Positions 1 to 8,001 of a stretch of 46,125 nt of DNA are shown piece by piece. Origin of the DNA: Variovorax sp. CAN15 (GTDB lineage: Bacteria > Pseudomonadota > Gammaproteobacteria > Burkholderiales > Burkholderiaceae_C). The notes beneath the pieces were generated by a model, which did no database searches, was not told the origin of the DNA, and saw only the letters and a program-made list of their open reading frames with translations. The translations under genes were made by a program, and so were the position numbers. Position 1 is the first letter of the stretch, and every line of letters starts with the position of its first letter. The DNA lies in assembly GCF_030462475.1 (NCBI RefSeq), contig NZ_JASMRZ010000037.1:1-46125 (forward strand), given 5' to 3'.

Positions 1-513
1 TGTTGATCTCGGTGCTGTGGCGTCGTAGGCGAAGTCGGCGTACATGCGCTCGGTGAGGTCCATCGCCACGTCGAAGGCGGGGCGGCCGGGCACGAAGCTG
101 GCGCGCGCGTAGGCCACGAAGTCGTCGTGGCGCGGCACGTAGGGCGAGGGAAAGACGAACTCGGAGGCCGCGTCGAAGGTGGCGTCCTTGCGGAAGCGGA
201 AGCGCTCGCGCACGGCCTCCCAGGGCAGCTCGCGCGCCACGGCGGGCGAGAGCACGGGCTGCGAGGTCTCGACCACGCTCTCGGCCGTGACCACCAGCCG
301 GTCGTGCGTGGCCTCGAGCGCGAAGAAGGCGCGCGTGTTGCCGTACAGGTCGGCCTGCTCGCTGCGCTGCGCGGGAGACGGCTCGATGGAGAGCTTGTGG
401 CTCACGAGCTTCTGCGAGGCGGTGGCCAGCGGCTTCAGGTGCGCGAGATGCTGCGCCGTCTCGACCGGCGGCGAGTACTCGTAGCGCGTTTCGTGGGTGA
501 CGTGGAGCAGCAT
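1..513 (-). CDS. Transglutaminase-like protein, N-terminal part (cut by window edge)
   Basis: The 171 visible codons start at the ATG at 513-511 with MLLHVTHETRYEYSPPV, the usual opening of the bacterial transglutaminase N-terminal beta domain (compare HHVTHYKYDR in the DUF2126 protein upstream in this operon). The reading frame is open to base 1 and breaks off after a YADFAYD segment, which in this family lies shortly before the catalytic Cys. The Cys-His-Asp triad is therefore outside the window. Family members are predicted cysteine proteases or transglutaminases acting on peptides, and they sit in operons with circularly permuted ATP-grasp and alpha-E proteins, as here. It lies 44 bp after the substrate-binding lipoprotein gene on the same strand, so it is probably the last visible gene of that operon. 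No clear Shine-Dalgarno precedes the ATG. Family assignment is firm; the substrate is unknown. Confidence 0.85.
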   Translation of the reverse strand, partial: MLLHVTHETRYEYSPPVETAQHLAHLKPLATASQKLVSHKLSIEPSPAQRSEQADLYGNTRAFFALEATHDRLVVTAESVVETSQPVLSPAVARELPWEAVRERFRFRKDATFDAASEFVFPSPYVPRHDDFVAYARASFVPGRPAFDVAMDLTERMYADFAYDATAPRST

Positions 514-557
514 GATGGCCGGCGCCGGTCGTGTGGATTGCCTGAGAAAGAACCTGC

Positions 558-1385
558 TTACTTCGACTCGGAGCCGAAGTACGAGGCGTAGATCTTCGCG
601 TAGGTGCCGTCGGCGCGGATCGCCTCGAGGCCCTGGTTGATCCTGGCGAGCAGCTCGGCGTTGCCCTTCTTCACCGCGATGCCGTACTTCTCGACCGGGA
701 AGCTGGTGTCGCTCACCGTCTTGAAGCCGCCGGCGGTGTTGTTTGCGAGGTAGTGCACCACCACGCCGTTGTCGGCCACCACGGCCTGCACGCCGCCGGC
801 CTCCAGTTCCTTGAGTGCCAGCGGCGTCGACTCGAAGCGCTTGATGGCGGTGTTCGACTTGCCCAGCAGCTTGCCCACCACCTCGTCGCCGGTGGTGCCG
901 TTCTGCACGCCGACCTTCAGCGTCTTGATGTCCTCGAACTTCGCGATGGGCGCGTCGTTGCGCACGGCGATGAGCTGGCGCGCATCGAAGTAGGGCTGCG
1001 AGAAGTCCATGGTCTGGCGGCGCTCGTCGGTGATGGTGATGGCCGACACCAGCAGGTCGCGGTCGCCCTGGTCCAGCGAGTTGAAGATGCCTTCCCACGG
1101 CGTGTTGACGAACTTCACCTCGAAGCCGGCCTTCTGCGCGACCGCCTTCACCACCTCGATGTCGAAGCCCACGATCTCGCCCCGGTCGTTCTGCGACTCG
1201 AAGGGCGTGTAGGCGGCGTCGGTGCCCACCACCAGCACGCGCGCTGGGGCTGGTGCCGCCGGTGCGCCGGCGGCGGACGGCGCGGATGCCGGCTCCTGCT
1301 TGCCACAGCCGGCAATGGCGAGCGCCGCGAAGACGCTCGCGGCGGTGAGTGCGAAGCGGCGGTTGATGGTGATGTGGCGGGGCAT
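558..1385 (-). CDS. Amino-acid ABC transporter substrate-binding lipoprotein (family 3)
   Basis: This 275-residue periplasmic solute-binding protein has a basic N-terminus, a hydrophobic stretch and a lipobox (AIAGC, lipidated Cys at about residue 27), followed by an Ala/Pro-rich linker. The mature part has the family 3 pattern: VGTDAAYTPFE, GFDIEVVKAVA, WEGIFNSLDQGDRDLLVSA, DFSQPYF, VGVQNGTTGDEV and a C-terminal GTYAKIYASYF. The ATG at 1385 is chosen because AGGAGA lies 9 bp upstream (1395-1400), although the frame stays open further upstream. Family 3 proteins usually bind polar amino acids or opines and feed a membrane permease. No permease or ATPase gene is adjacent, which is odd. It sits between the ATP-grasp/alpha-E fusion and a transglutaminase. 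It could sense or capture products or precursors of that pathway, but it could equally be an orphan receptor. Confidence 0.88.
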   Translation of the reverse strand: MPRHITINRRFALTAASVFAALAIAGCGKQEPASAPSAAGAPAAPAPARVLVVGTDAAYTPFESQNDRGEIVGFDIEVVKAVAQKAGFEVKFVNTPWEGIFNSLDQGDRDLLVSAITITDERRQTMDFSQPYFDARQLIAVRNDAPIAKFEDIKTLKVGVQNGTTGDEVVGKLLGKSNTAIKRFESTPLALKELEAGGVQAVVADNGVVVHYLANNTAGGFKTVSDTSFPVEKYGIAVKKGNAELLARINQGLEAIRADGTYAKIYASYFGSESK

Positions 1386-1422
1386 GGCGGTGGTTCTCCT
1401 TGAACTTGTTGTGGAACGCCGC

Positions 1423-1505
1423 GGAACCGGGCTTTGCCGGGCCGCAGGCGTTGCCCCCGGCGATGGGGGGTGCGTAGCGACACGAAGTGCGCGAAGCATG
1501 GGGGA
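1423..1505. repeat. Comamonadaceae-type interspersed intergenic repeat
   Basis: The 128-bp gap between the lipoprotein gene and the ATP-grasp/alpha-E gene is filled with short self-complementary blocks. These are CCGGGCTTTGCCGGG, CCCCCGGCGATGGGGG, and a GTGCGTAGCGACACGAAGTG / GCGCGAAGCATGGGGGAG tail. I recall very similar strings recurring between genes in Variovorax and Acidovorax genomes, so I call it an interspersed repeat, but copy number cannot be checked here. It may act as an mRNA hairpin that separates expression of the two flanking genes. Confidence 0.45.
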
Positions 1506-1513
1506 GTACCTGT

Positions 1514-4270
1514 TCAGGCGCCCACTGAACGCAGCGACTCGGAGGTCAGCGTGAAGTAGCGCGTGCCGATGGCGTCGGACACATGGTAGGCCGCCGTCTC
1601 GCAGCTGGCGAGCAGCTTCATGAGCTCCGGATAGTCGGCGTCGGGCCCTGTAGCGCAAAGGTGTTCGAGCGTCCAGCTGGCCGGATCGGGCAGCTCGTAC
1701 GACAGGGCGGTCAGCTTGCCCGGCGCGCTGCCGGCGAGCCGTGCGATGCGCCCGCGCAGGGTCTGCGTGACCCAGGCCAGCGAGCGCGGGTTCTCGGTGT
1801 CGAGCACCAGCAGGTCGACCATGGTGGCGACGTCCCGGCGCTGCTGGTAGCGTGCGTGGAAGGTGATGGTGCTGTCGAATAGGGCCACCATGGCCTCGAA
1901 GCCGCTCACCTCGTGCACCGCGCCGTTGTCGAAACCAACTTCCAGCGCATTGGCCAGGAAGCCCAGCCGCTCGATGTGGCGGCCGATGGACAGGAGCCGC
2001 CATGCGTCGTCGCGCGTCATGCGGTCGGTCTGCGCGCCGGTCATGGCGGCGAGCGCGGTGCTGGCGGACTCGAGGGCGCGCAGCGCGGCGCTGGCAGCGA
2101 AGCTGCCTTCGTCGGCCTGTTCAGCCGCGCGGCGCAGGAAGTCGGCCTCGGCGCGCACGATCTGGTTCCAGTTGTCCTGCGAGAGGCGCTCGCGCACAGC
2201 GGCCGCGGACTGCCGGATGCAGCGCAGGCTGAAGCCCACGCTGCCCCCGCGTGCCACGTCGCCCAGCTCGGCGATGAGCGCGCGCTCGAACACGCGGCGC
2301 GACTGCGGCGCGCTCGGCACTTCGGCCGGTACCAGCGCGTTGCGCAGCGCCATGCGGTGCAGCCATTCGAGCAGCGGGCGCGAGGACTGGTCTTCGCCGC
2401 CCAGCAGGCTGAGCGTAAGCCGCGCGAGGCGCACGGCGTTCTCGGCGCGTTCGGTGTAGCGGCCCAGCCAGAACATGTTCTCGGCCGCGCGGCTGGTGAC
2501 TGGCGCACGGTGCCGAGCGAGCGAGGCCGGCGTGCTGTGTGGCTGCAGCAGCGTGGTGCGGTCGACCTCGCCGTGCGTCTGCACCCACACGTCGGCGCTG
2601 CTGCCGCCGCGCTGCATCGAGGCGAACTGCGCGTCGGGCTCGGTGAGCCGGGCCAGCCCGCCGGGCAGCACGCGCCACGACTGCGCGCCGTCGCTCACCG
2701 CGAACACGCGCAGCATCACGGCGCGCGGTGCGATGTGGCCCGGGCCCATGTCGTTGGCCCAGGTGGGCATCTGCGACAGCGGCATGTAGCCCTGCACGGT
2801 GTGGACGTCGCCCTCGCGCACGATGCGGCCGGCCCATTCGTCGAGCTCGCGCCGCCCGAGCTGGCTGCCGAGTACGGCCTCGAAGCTCGTGCGGCCGTCG
2901 AAACCGGGATACGTGGGCTTGATGGCGCTGTCGCCCAGCTGCGGCAGCACCGATTCGAGTGCCGCGCGCTCGCCGCACCACCAGGTGGGCAGGGCGGGCA
3001 GCATGAGCTTCTCGTCGATCAGCCGGCGCGCCAGCCCCGGCAGAAAGCCGAGCAGCGCGGGCGATTCGAGAAATGCCGAGCCCGGCATGTTGGCCACCAG
3101 CACGTTGCCGGCGCGGATCGCCTGCAGCAGGCCGGGCACGCCGAGCGTGGAGTCGGGGCGCAGCTCCAGCGGGTCGAGGAACTGGTCGTCCAGCCGTTTG
3201 ATGAGCCCGTGCACCGGGCGCAGGCCCTGCAGCGTCTTCAGGTAGAGCCGCTGGTCGCGCACCGTGAGGTCGCTGCCTTCGACCAGGGTGATGCCGAGGT
3301 AGCGCGCGAGATATGCGTGCTCGAAGTAGGTTTCGTTGTACGGGCCCGGCGTGAGCAGCGCGATGTGCGGCGGCACGCCCGCCGGGCACATGCGCTGCAG
3401 GCCTTCCATCATGGCGCTGTAGGTGGCCGCCAGGCGCTGCACGTGCAGCGCCTCGAAGGCCTGCGGAAACTGCCGCGTGATGGCGAGGCGGTTTTCGAGC
3501 AGGTAGCCCAGGCCCGAGGGCGCCTGGGTACGCTGCGAGACCACCCACCAGTTGCCGTCGGGGCCGCGCGCGAGGTCGAAGGCGGCGATGTGCAGCCAGG
3601 TGTCGCCCGGCGGCTTCACGCCGTGCAGCGCGCGCAGGTAGCCGGGGTGGCCGCGCACCAGCGCCGGGGGAATGAGGCCCTCGGCCAGCAACTGCTGCGG
3701 ACCGTAGGCGTCGGCCATCACGCGGTCGAGCACGCGCACGCGCTGCAGCACGCCTGCCTCGATCTGGCTCCAGCTCTCGGGCGAGACGATCAGCGGGAAC
3801 AGGTCGAGCGACCACGGCCGCTGCGGGCCGTTGGCGTCGGCGTACACGTTGTAGGTGACGCCGTTGTCGCGGATCTGCCGCTCCAGGCTGGCCGCGCGCC
3901 GGGGCAGGTCGTTGAAGCCGCCCGGGCCGAGCTGCTCGAAGAAGGCGTTCCAGGCGGGGGTGAGCGGGGGCTGTTCGCTGGCCGGGGCCTGCTGCGTCTG
4001 CGTCTGCGTCTGGGATTGCGACTGGGACTGTGTTTGAGACTGCGACTGGCCGGGCGCTGCCGGCCGTTCGGCGGCGGTGTCGTAGAGCTGCGGGGCGGCC
4101 GCCGGGGGCGGGGCAGCCCCGGGAGCCGGCCGGACGGGCGCCACCGGCGTGGCCAGCCCGCGCAGTTCGTCGAAGTGGCCGGGCAGGGCCGGCGGGGCGA
4201 GCGCCGACGCCAGGGCCGCCGGAAACTCCAGTGCCTGGGCGTCGAACAGGGATTCGTTCAAAGGTTCCAC
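1514..4270 (-). CDS. Circularly permuted ATP-grasp / alpha-E fusion protein
   Basis: A 918-residue fusion. Residues 1-100 are a variable N-terminus with a Gln/Ser/Thr tract (75-94). About 100-560 is the circularly permuted type 2 ATP-grasp domain, with LLTPGPYNETYFEHAYLAR, VEGSDL, KRLDDQFLDPLELR, LVANMPGS and WWCGE. About 592-918 is the helical alpha-E domain, opening ENMFWLGRYTERAEN. Comparative genomics (Iyer, Aravind and colleagues) places such ATP-grasp proteins among amidoligases, predicted to form peptide-like bonds using ATP, with alpha-E and transglutaminase partners. The actual product is unknown. The start is a GTG at 4270; no ATG is available near the conserved N-terminal region and the RBS is weak. 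It follows the DUF2126 transglutaminase by 63 bp. A split paralogue pair lies at 11565-14029 on the opposite strand. Confidence 0.9.
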   Translation of the reverse strand: MEPLNESLFDAQALEFPAALASALAPPALPGHFDELRGLATPVAPVRPAPGAAPPPAAAPQLYDTAAERPAAPGQSQSQTQSQSQSQTQTQTQQAPASEQPPLTPAWNAFFEQLGPGGFNDLPRRAASLERQIRDNGVTYNVYADANGPQRPWSLDLFPLIVSPESWSQIEAGVLQRVRVLDRVMADAYGPQQLLAEGLIPPALVRGHPGYLRALHGVKPPGDTWLHIAAFDLARGPDGNWWVVSQRTQAPSGLGYLLENRLAITRQFPQAFEALHVQRLAATYSAMMEGLQRMCPAGVPPHIALLTPGPYNETYFEHAYLARYLGITLVEGSDLTVRDQRLYLKTLQGLRPVHGLIKRLDDQFLDPLELRPDSTLGVPGLLQAIRAGNVLVANMPGSAFLESPALLGFLPGLARRLIDEKLMLPALPTWWCGERAALESVLPQLGDSAIKPTYPGFDGRTSFEAVLGSQLGRRELDEWAGRIVREGDVHTVQGYMPLSQMPTWANDMGPGHIAPRAVMLRVFAVSDGAQSWRVLPGGLARLTEPDAQFASMQRGGSSADVWVQTHGEVDRTTLLQPHSTPASLARHRAPVTSRAAENMFWLGRYTERAENAVRLARLTLSLLGGEDQSSRPLLEWLHRMALRNALVPAEVPSAPQSRRVFERALIAELGDVARGGSVGFSLRCIRQSAAAVRERLSQDNWNQIVRAEADFLRRAAEQADEGSFAASAALRALESASTALAAMTGAQTDRMTRDDAWRLLSIGRHIERLGFLANALEVGFDNGAVHEVSGFEAMVALFDSTITFHARYQQRRDVATMVDLLVLDTENPRSLAWVTQTLRGRIARLAGSAPGKLTALSYELPDPASWTLEHLCATGPDADYPELMKLLASCETAAYHVSDAIGTRYFTLTSESLRSVGA
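3989..4048 (-). repeat. In-frame hexanucleotide repeat coding a Gln/Ser/Thr tract
   Basis: Residues 75-94 of the ATP-grasp/alpha-E fusion are almost only alternating Gln with Ser or Thr. At DNA level this is a run of six-base units (TCTGCG-like on the plus strand, CAGTCN/CAGACN on the coding strand). The unit is a multiple of three, so slippage would change tract length without breaking the frame. A short QSQSQSQ tail also ends the unfused paralogue at about 13040-13058. Confidence 0.8.
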
Positions 4271-4333
4271 AGGGGGTGGATTGTCACACTGCCGTCACGG
4301 GGTGGCCGTTCGGGCAGTGTGAGGAATGTCCCG

Positions 4334-7300
4334 TCAACGCCGCAGATCGAGCGTGAACGGGAATTCGCGGCTGCCCGGCAGCTCGATCGTCGCGGGGGGC
4401 GTGCGCAGCAGGCCGGGGGTGTGGCCGGTGCGCGTGAAGCGCGAATGGCGGCGGCTTTCGGCCTCGTAGGCGTTGACAGGGAAGGTGTCGTAGTTGCGCC
4501 CGCCGGGGTGGGCCACGAAGTACTGGCAGCCGCCCAGCGAGCGCTTCATCCAGGTGTCGACCAGGTCGAAGGTCAGCGGCGCATGGGCCTTGATGCTGGG
4601 GTGCAGCGACGAAGGCGGGTTCCAGGCCTTGTAGCGCACGCCAGCCACGAACTCGCCGGCAACGCCGGTGGGCTGCAGCGGCAGCACCTTGCCGTTGACG
4701 GTGATGACGTGGCGGCTTTCGTTCAGGCCGGTCACGCGCACCTCGATGCGCTCCAGCGAGGAATCGACATAGCGCACCGTGCCGCCGGCCGATCCCTCCT
4801 CGCCCATCACGTGCCACGGCTCGAGCGCGTTGCGCAGCGAGAGCTCGACGCCCATCGCCTGCATCTGGCCCACCAGCGGGAAGCGGAACTCGAAGTGCGG
4901 CGCGAACCAGTCGGCATCGAAGGCGAAGCCGGCCTGGCGCATCTCGCTGATGACGTCGTCGAAATCCATCTTCACGAAAGTCGGCAGCAGGAAGCGGTCG
5001 TGCAGCTCGGTGCCCCAGCGGGTGACGGGCGCCTTGTAGGGCTCGTCCCAGAAGCGGGCCACCAGCGCGCGAATTAGCAGCTGCTGCGCGATGCTCATTC
5101 GCGCGTGCGGCGGCATCTCGAAGGCGCGCAGCTCCAGCAGGCCGAGGCGGCCGGTGTTCGAGTCGGGCGAGTAGAGCTTGTCGATGCAGAACTCGCTGCG
5201 GTGCGTGTTGCCGGTGACGTCGACCAGGATGTTGCGCAGCGTGCGGTCGACCAGCCACGCGGGCATGTTCTGGCCGTAGATCTCGCGGTTCTTCGCGATT
5301 TCCTTCAGTGCGATTTCCAGCTCGTAGACCTGGTCGTTGCGGGCCTCGTCCACGCGCGGCGCCTGGCTCGTCGGGCCGATGAACATGCCCGAGAACAGGT
5401 AGCTCAGCGACGGATGGTTGTGCCAGTACAGCAGCAGGCTGGCCAGCAGCTCGGGCCGGCGCAGGAAGGGGCTGTCGGCCGGCGTGGCGCCGCCCATCAC
5501 GAAGTGGTTGCCGCCGCCGGTGCCGGTGTGGCGGCCGTCGGTCATGAACTTCTCGGCCGACAGGCGGGTTTCGAAGGCTGCGTTGTAGAGGAACTCGGTG
5601 TGGTCGACCAGTTCCTTCCAGTTGTGCGCGGGATGGATGTTGACTTCGATCACGCCGGGGTCGGGCGTGACCTGCAGCATCTTCAGGCGCGGATCGCGCG
5701 GCGGCGGATAGCCTTCCATCACGATGCGCACGCCCAGGTCGCGCGCGGTGGCCTCGACGGCGGCCACGAGGTCGAGATAGTCCTCCAGCCGGGCCAGCGG
5801 CGGCATGAACACATAGAGCACGCCCGAGGCGCTGCCTTTTTTCTCGGCGGCGGGGCCGTTGGCGCGGCGCGGGTCGCGCACTTCGACGCACAGCGCGGTG
5901 CGGGTGATCCAGTGGGCCGATTCGCCGCGCAGGGGCTGGCGGGTGGTGGCGTCGGTGGCGTCATTGTCAGCCTCGCCCTCGCCTTCACCGTCGTTCGCGG
6001 CGCCCGGCGTCTGCATGCGCAGCGACGAGGGCACCAGGGGCGGCGTGCCGAAGGCGTAGGGCACGGTGCCGAGGTCCGCGCCTGCGCTGCCGATTTCGCC
6101 GGGTCCGCTGGCCGCCGTGGCGTAGCGGGCGCGGTAGTCGGCCGAACTCGGCAGTGCGCCGCGCGGCGCGGTGGGGTCGCGTTCGATCAGGTACGGGTAG
6201 TCGCCCTTGCTGGCCCATGGCTGCGAGTCGAGCGGCAGGCGGTAGCCCATGGGCGAATCGCCCGGGATGAGATAGAGCCGGTCGTCGCGCAGGAACCAGG
6301 GGCCGGTCTTCCAGGCCGGGCCTGCCAGCGCAGGGGCGTCGCCGTTCGCATTGCCGGGCTCGATGGGCAGCATGTAGCCGATCACCGCGTCGAGCTTCTG
6401 GGTGAACACGCGGCGCAGGCGCACGCGCTCCAGTTCGTCGTCGAGCTTCGAGTCGAAGGGATCGACGTTGACGGGCAGGCGGCGTTCACGCCAGAGGTAG
6501 TAGTAGATGTCCTCGTAGCCCGGCTGGATGTAGCGCTCGGTGATGCCCAGCTTGTGCGCGAGCAGGTTGGTGAAGCGGCGCGCGTCCTCGCTGGTGTAGT
6601 GCGTCGGAAAGCGCTCGTCGGCGAAGAGCGCGGGGTCGTGCCACAGCGGCTGGCCGTCGGCGCGCCAGAAGATCGACAGCGCCCAGCGCGGCAGCTGCTC
6701 GCCCGGATACCACTTGCCCTGGCCGAAGTGCAGGAAGCCGCCCTGGCCGTACTCGGCGCGCAGCCTGTGCACGAGCTCGGTGGCGTAGCCGCGCTTGGTG
6801 GGGCCGAGCGCGTCGGTGTTCCACTCGGGCGCGTCGCGGTCGGTGGTGGCCACGTAGGTCGGCTCGCCACCCATGGTCAGGCGCACGTCGCCGGCCTTCA
6901 GGCGCGCGTCGACGGCGTCGCCCAGGGCCAGCACGTCGGCCCATTGGTCTTCGGTGTAGGGCTTGGTGACGCGCGGCGATTCGTAGATGCGCGTGACCTT
7001 CATGTCGTGGCCGAACTCGACCTCGGATTCGTCAACGCCGCCCTCGATGGGCGCGGCGCTCGAAGGCGTGGGCGTGCAGGCCAGCGGAATGTGGCCTTCG
7101 CCGGCCAGCAGGCCCGAGGTGGCGTCGAGGCCGATCCAGCCCGCGCCGGGCAGGAACACTTCGCACCAGGCATGCAGGTCGGTGAAGTCGACCGTGGTGC
7201 CGCTCGGGCCGTCGAGCGCCTTCACGTCGGGCGTGAGCTGGATCAGGTAGCCCGAGACGAAGCGCGCCGCCAGGCCGCAGTGGCGCAGCAGCTGCACCAG

Positions 7301-7858
7301 CAGCCAGCCCGAGTCGCGGCAGGAGCCGCTGCCGTTGGTGAGCGTTTCTTCCGGCGTCTGCACGCCGGGCTCCATGCGGATCAGGTAGTTGACGTCTTTC
7401 TGGACCTGCTGGTTGATGCCGACCAGGAAGTCGATGGTGCGCTGCTCCTTGCGGTCGATCTTGTCGAGATAGGCCTGCAGCAGCGGCGTGGGCGTTTCGG
7501 TGACGAGGTAGGGAGCCAGTTCTTCGGCCTGCGACGCCGTGTACTTGAAAGGGAAGTTCTCGGCCTGCGGTTCGAGGAAGAAGTCGAAGGGGTTGTAGAC
7601 CGCCATCTCGACCACGAGGTCGACCGTGACCTTGAACTCGCGCGTCTTCTCGGGAAACACGAGCCGCGCCTGGTAGTTGGCGAACGGGTCCTGCATCCAG
7701 TTGACGAAGTGCTCGGCCGGCTCGACCCGCAGCGAGTACGAGATGACGTTGCTGCGGCAATGCGGCGCGGGCCGCAAGCGCACGACCTGGGGGCCCAGCT
7801 GCACCAGCCGGTCGTACTTGTAGTGGGTGACGTGGTGGAGAGCGGCGTGAATGGACAT
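4334..7858 (-). CDS. Transglutaminase family protein with C-terminal DUF2126
   Basis: A 1174-residue two-part protein. The N-terminal 290 residues are a transglutaminase-like cysteine peptidase fold with the triad in view: C180 in GSGSCRDSGW, H229 in TDLHAWCEVF and D245 in IGLDATSG. The remainder matches the large DUF2126 region (MGGEPTYVATTDRDAPEWN, QGKWYPGEQLPRW, HTGTGGGNHFVMGG, YPPPRDPRLKMLQVTPDPGVIEVN). The start is set at the ATG at 7858, where the conserved HAALHHVTHYKYDR opening begins; an upstream in-frame extension to 8119 has no homology-like content. It is the first gene of the minus-strand operon with the ATP-grasp/alpha-E fusion. Known family context is the predicted peptide ligation/hydrolysis system; no substrate is established. 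About 1100-1200 residues is normal for the family. Confidence 0.92.
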   Translation of the reverse strand: MSIHAALHHVTHYKYDRLVQLGPQVVRLRPAPHCRSNVISYSLRVEPAEHFVNWMQDPFANYQARLVFPEKTREFKVTVDLVVEMAVYNPFDFFLEPQAENFPFKYTASQAEELAPYLVTETPTPLLQAYLDKIDRKEQRTIDFLVGINQQVQKDVNYLIRMEPGVQTPEETLTNGSGSCRDSGWLLVQLLRHCGLAARFVSGYLIQLTPDVKALDGPSGTTVDFTDLHAWCEVFLPGAGWIGLDATSGLLAGEGHIPLACTPTPSSAAPIEGGVDESEVEFGHDMKVTRIYESPRVTKPYTEDQWADVLALGDAVDARLKAGDVRLTMGGEPTYVATTDRDAPEWNTDALGPTKRGYATELVHRLRAEYGQGGFLHFGQGKWYPGEQLPRWALSIFWRADGQPLWHDPALFADERFPTHYTSEDARRFTNLLAHKLGITERYIQPGYEDIYYYLWRERRLPVNVDPFDSKLDDELERVRLRRVFTQKLDAVIGYMLPIEPGNANGDAPALAGPAWKTGPWFLRDDRLYLIPGDSPMGYRLPLDSQPWASKGDYPYLIERDPTAPRGALPSSADYRARYATAASGPGEIGSAGADLGTVPYAFGTPPLVPSSLRMQTPGAANDGEGEGEADNDATDATTRQPLRGESAHWITRTALCVEVRDPRRANGPAAEKKGSASGVLYVFMPPLARLEDYLDLVAAVEATARDLGVRIVMEGYPPPRDPRLKMLQVTPDPGVIEVNIHPAHNWKELVDHTEFLYNAAFETRLSAEKFMTDGRHTGTGGGNHFVMGGATPADSPFLRRPELLASLLLYWHNHPSLSYLFSGMFIGPTSQAPRVDEARNDQVYELEIALKEIAKNREIYGQNMPAWLVDRTLRNILVDVTGNTHRSEFCIDKLYSPDSNTGRLGLLELRAFEMPPHARMSIAQQLLIRALVARFWDEPYKAPVTRWGTELHDRFLLPTFVKMDFDDVISEMRQAGFAFDADWFAPHFEFRFPLVGQMQAMGVELSLRNALEPWHVMGEEGSAGGTVRYVDSSLERIEVRVTGLNESRHVITVNGKVLPLQPTGVAGEFVAGVRYKAWNPPSSLHPSIKAHAPLTFDLVDTWMKRSLGGCQYFVAHPGGRNYDTFPVNAYEAESRRHSRFTRTGHTPGLLRTPPATIELPGSREFPFTLDLRR

Positions 7859-7901
7859 GCGTTTTTGTGTGCAGTGCTGGCAGATTGCATCGGGAGATGA
7901 T

Positions 7902-7915
7902 GTCTCTGGTGAGAC
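7902..7915. promoter_or_regulatory. Inverted repeat in the divergent promoter region
   Basis: GTCTC-TGGT-GAGAC is a perfect 5-bp inverted repeat lying between the divergent transglutaminase (minus, from 7858) and comEC (plus, from 8002). The 143-bp gap must hold both promoters. A GGCTAGTAT box on the minus strand just upstream (complement of about 7917-7925) could be an extended -10. Operator or hairpin are both possible. Confidence 0.3.
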
Positions 7916-8001
7916 GCATACTAGCCGAGATACCAAAGCAATTAACGCGCCACTGAGCGTGATTTGGGGAGGGTTTGCATCATGGATTCGGGAGTTGTCC
8001 G

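Noticed and set aside
1913..5077. Long plus-strand ORF (1054 codons) opposite the ATP-grasp/alpha-E and DUF2126 genes
   Set aside because: It is antisense to two well-supported genes; its His/Arg/Ala/Val-rich product with no domain is the usual mirror of a GC-rich coding strand.
5105..7900. Plus-strand ORF (931 codons) opposite the DUF2126 transglutaminase
   Set aside because: Antisense shadow with no motif, signal or ribosome site; the opposite frame has a clear catalytic triad.
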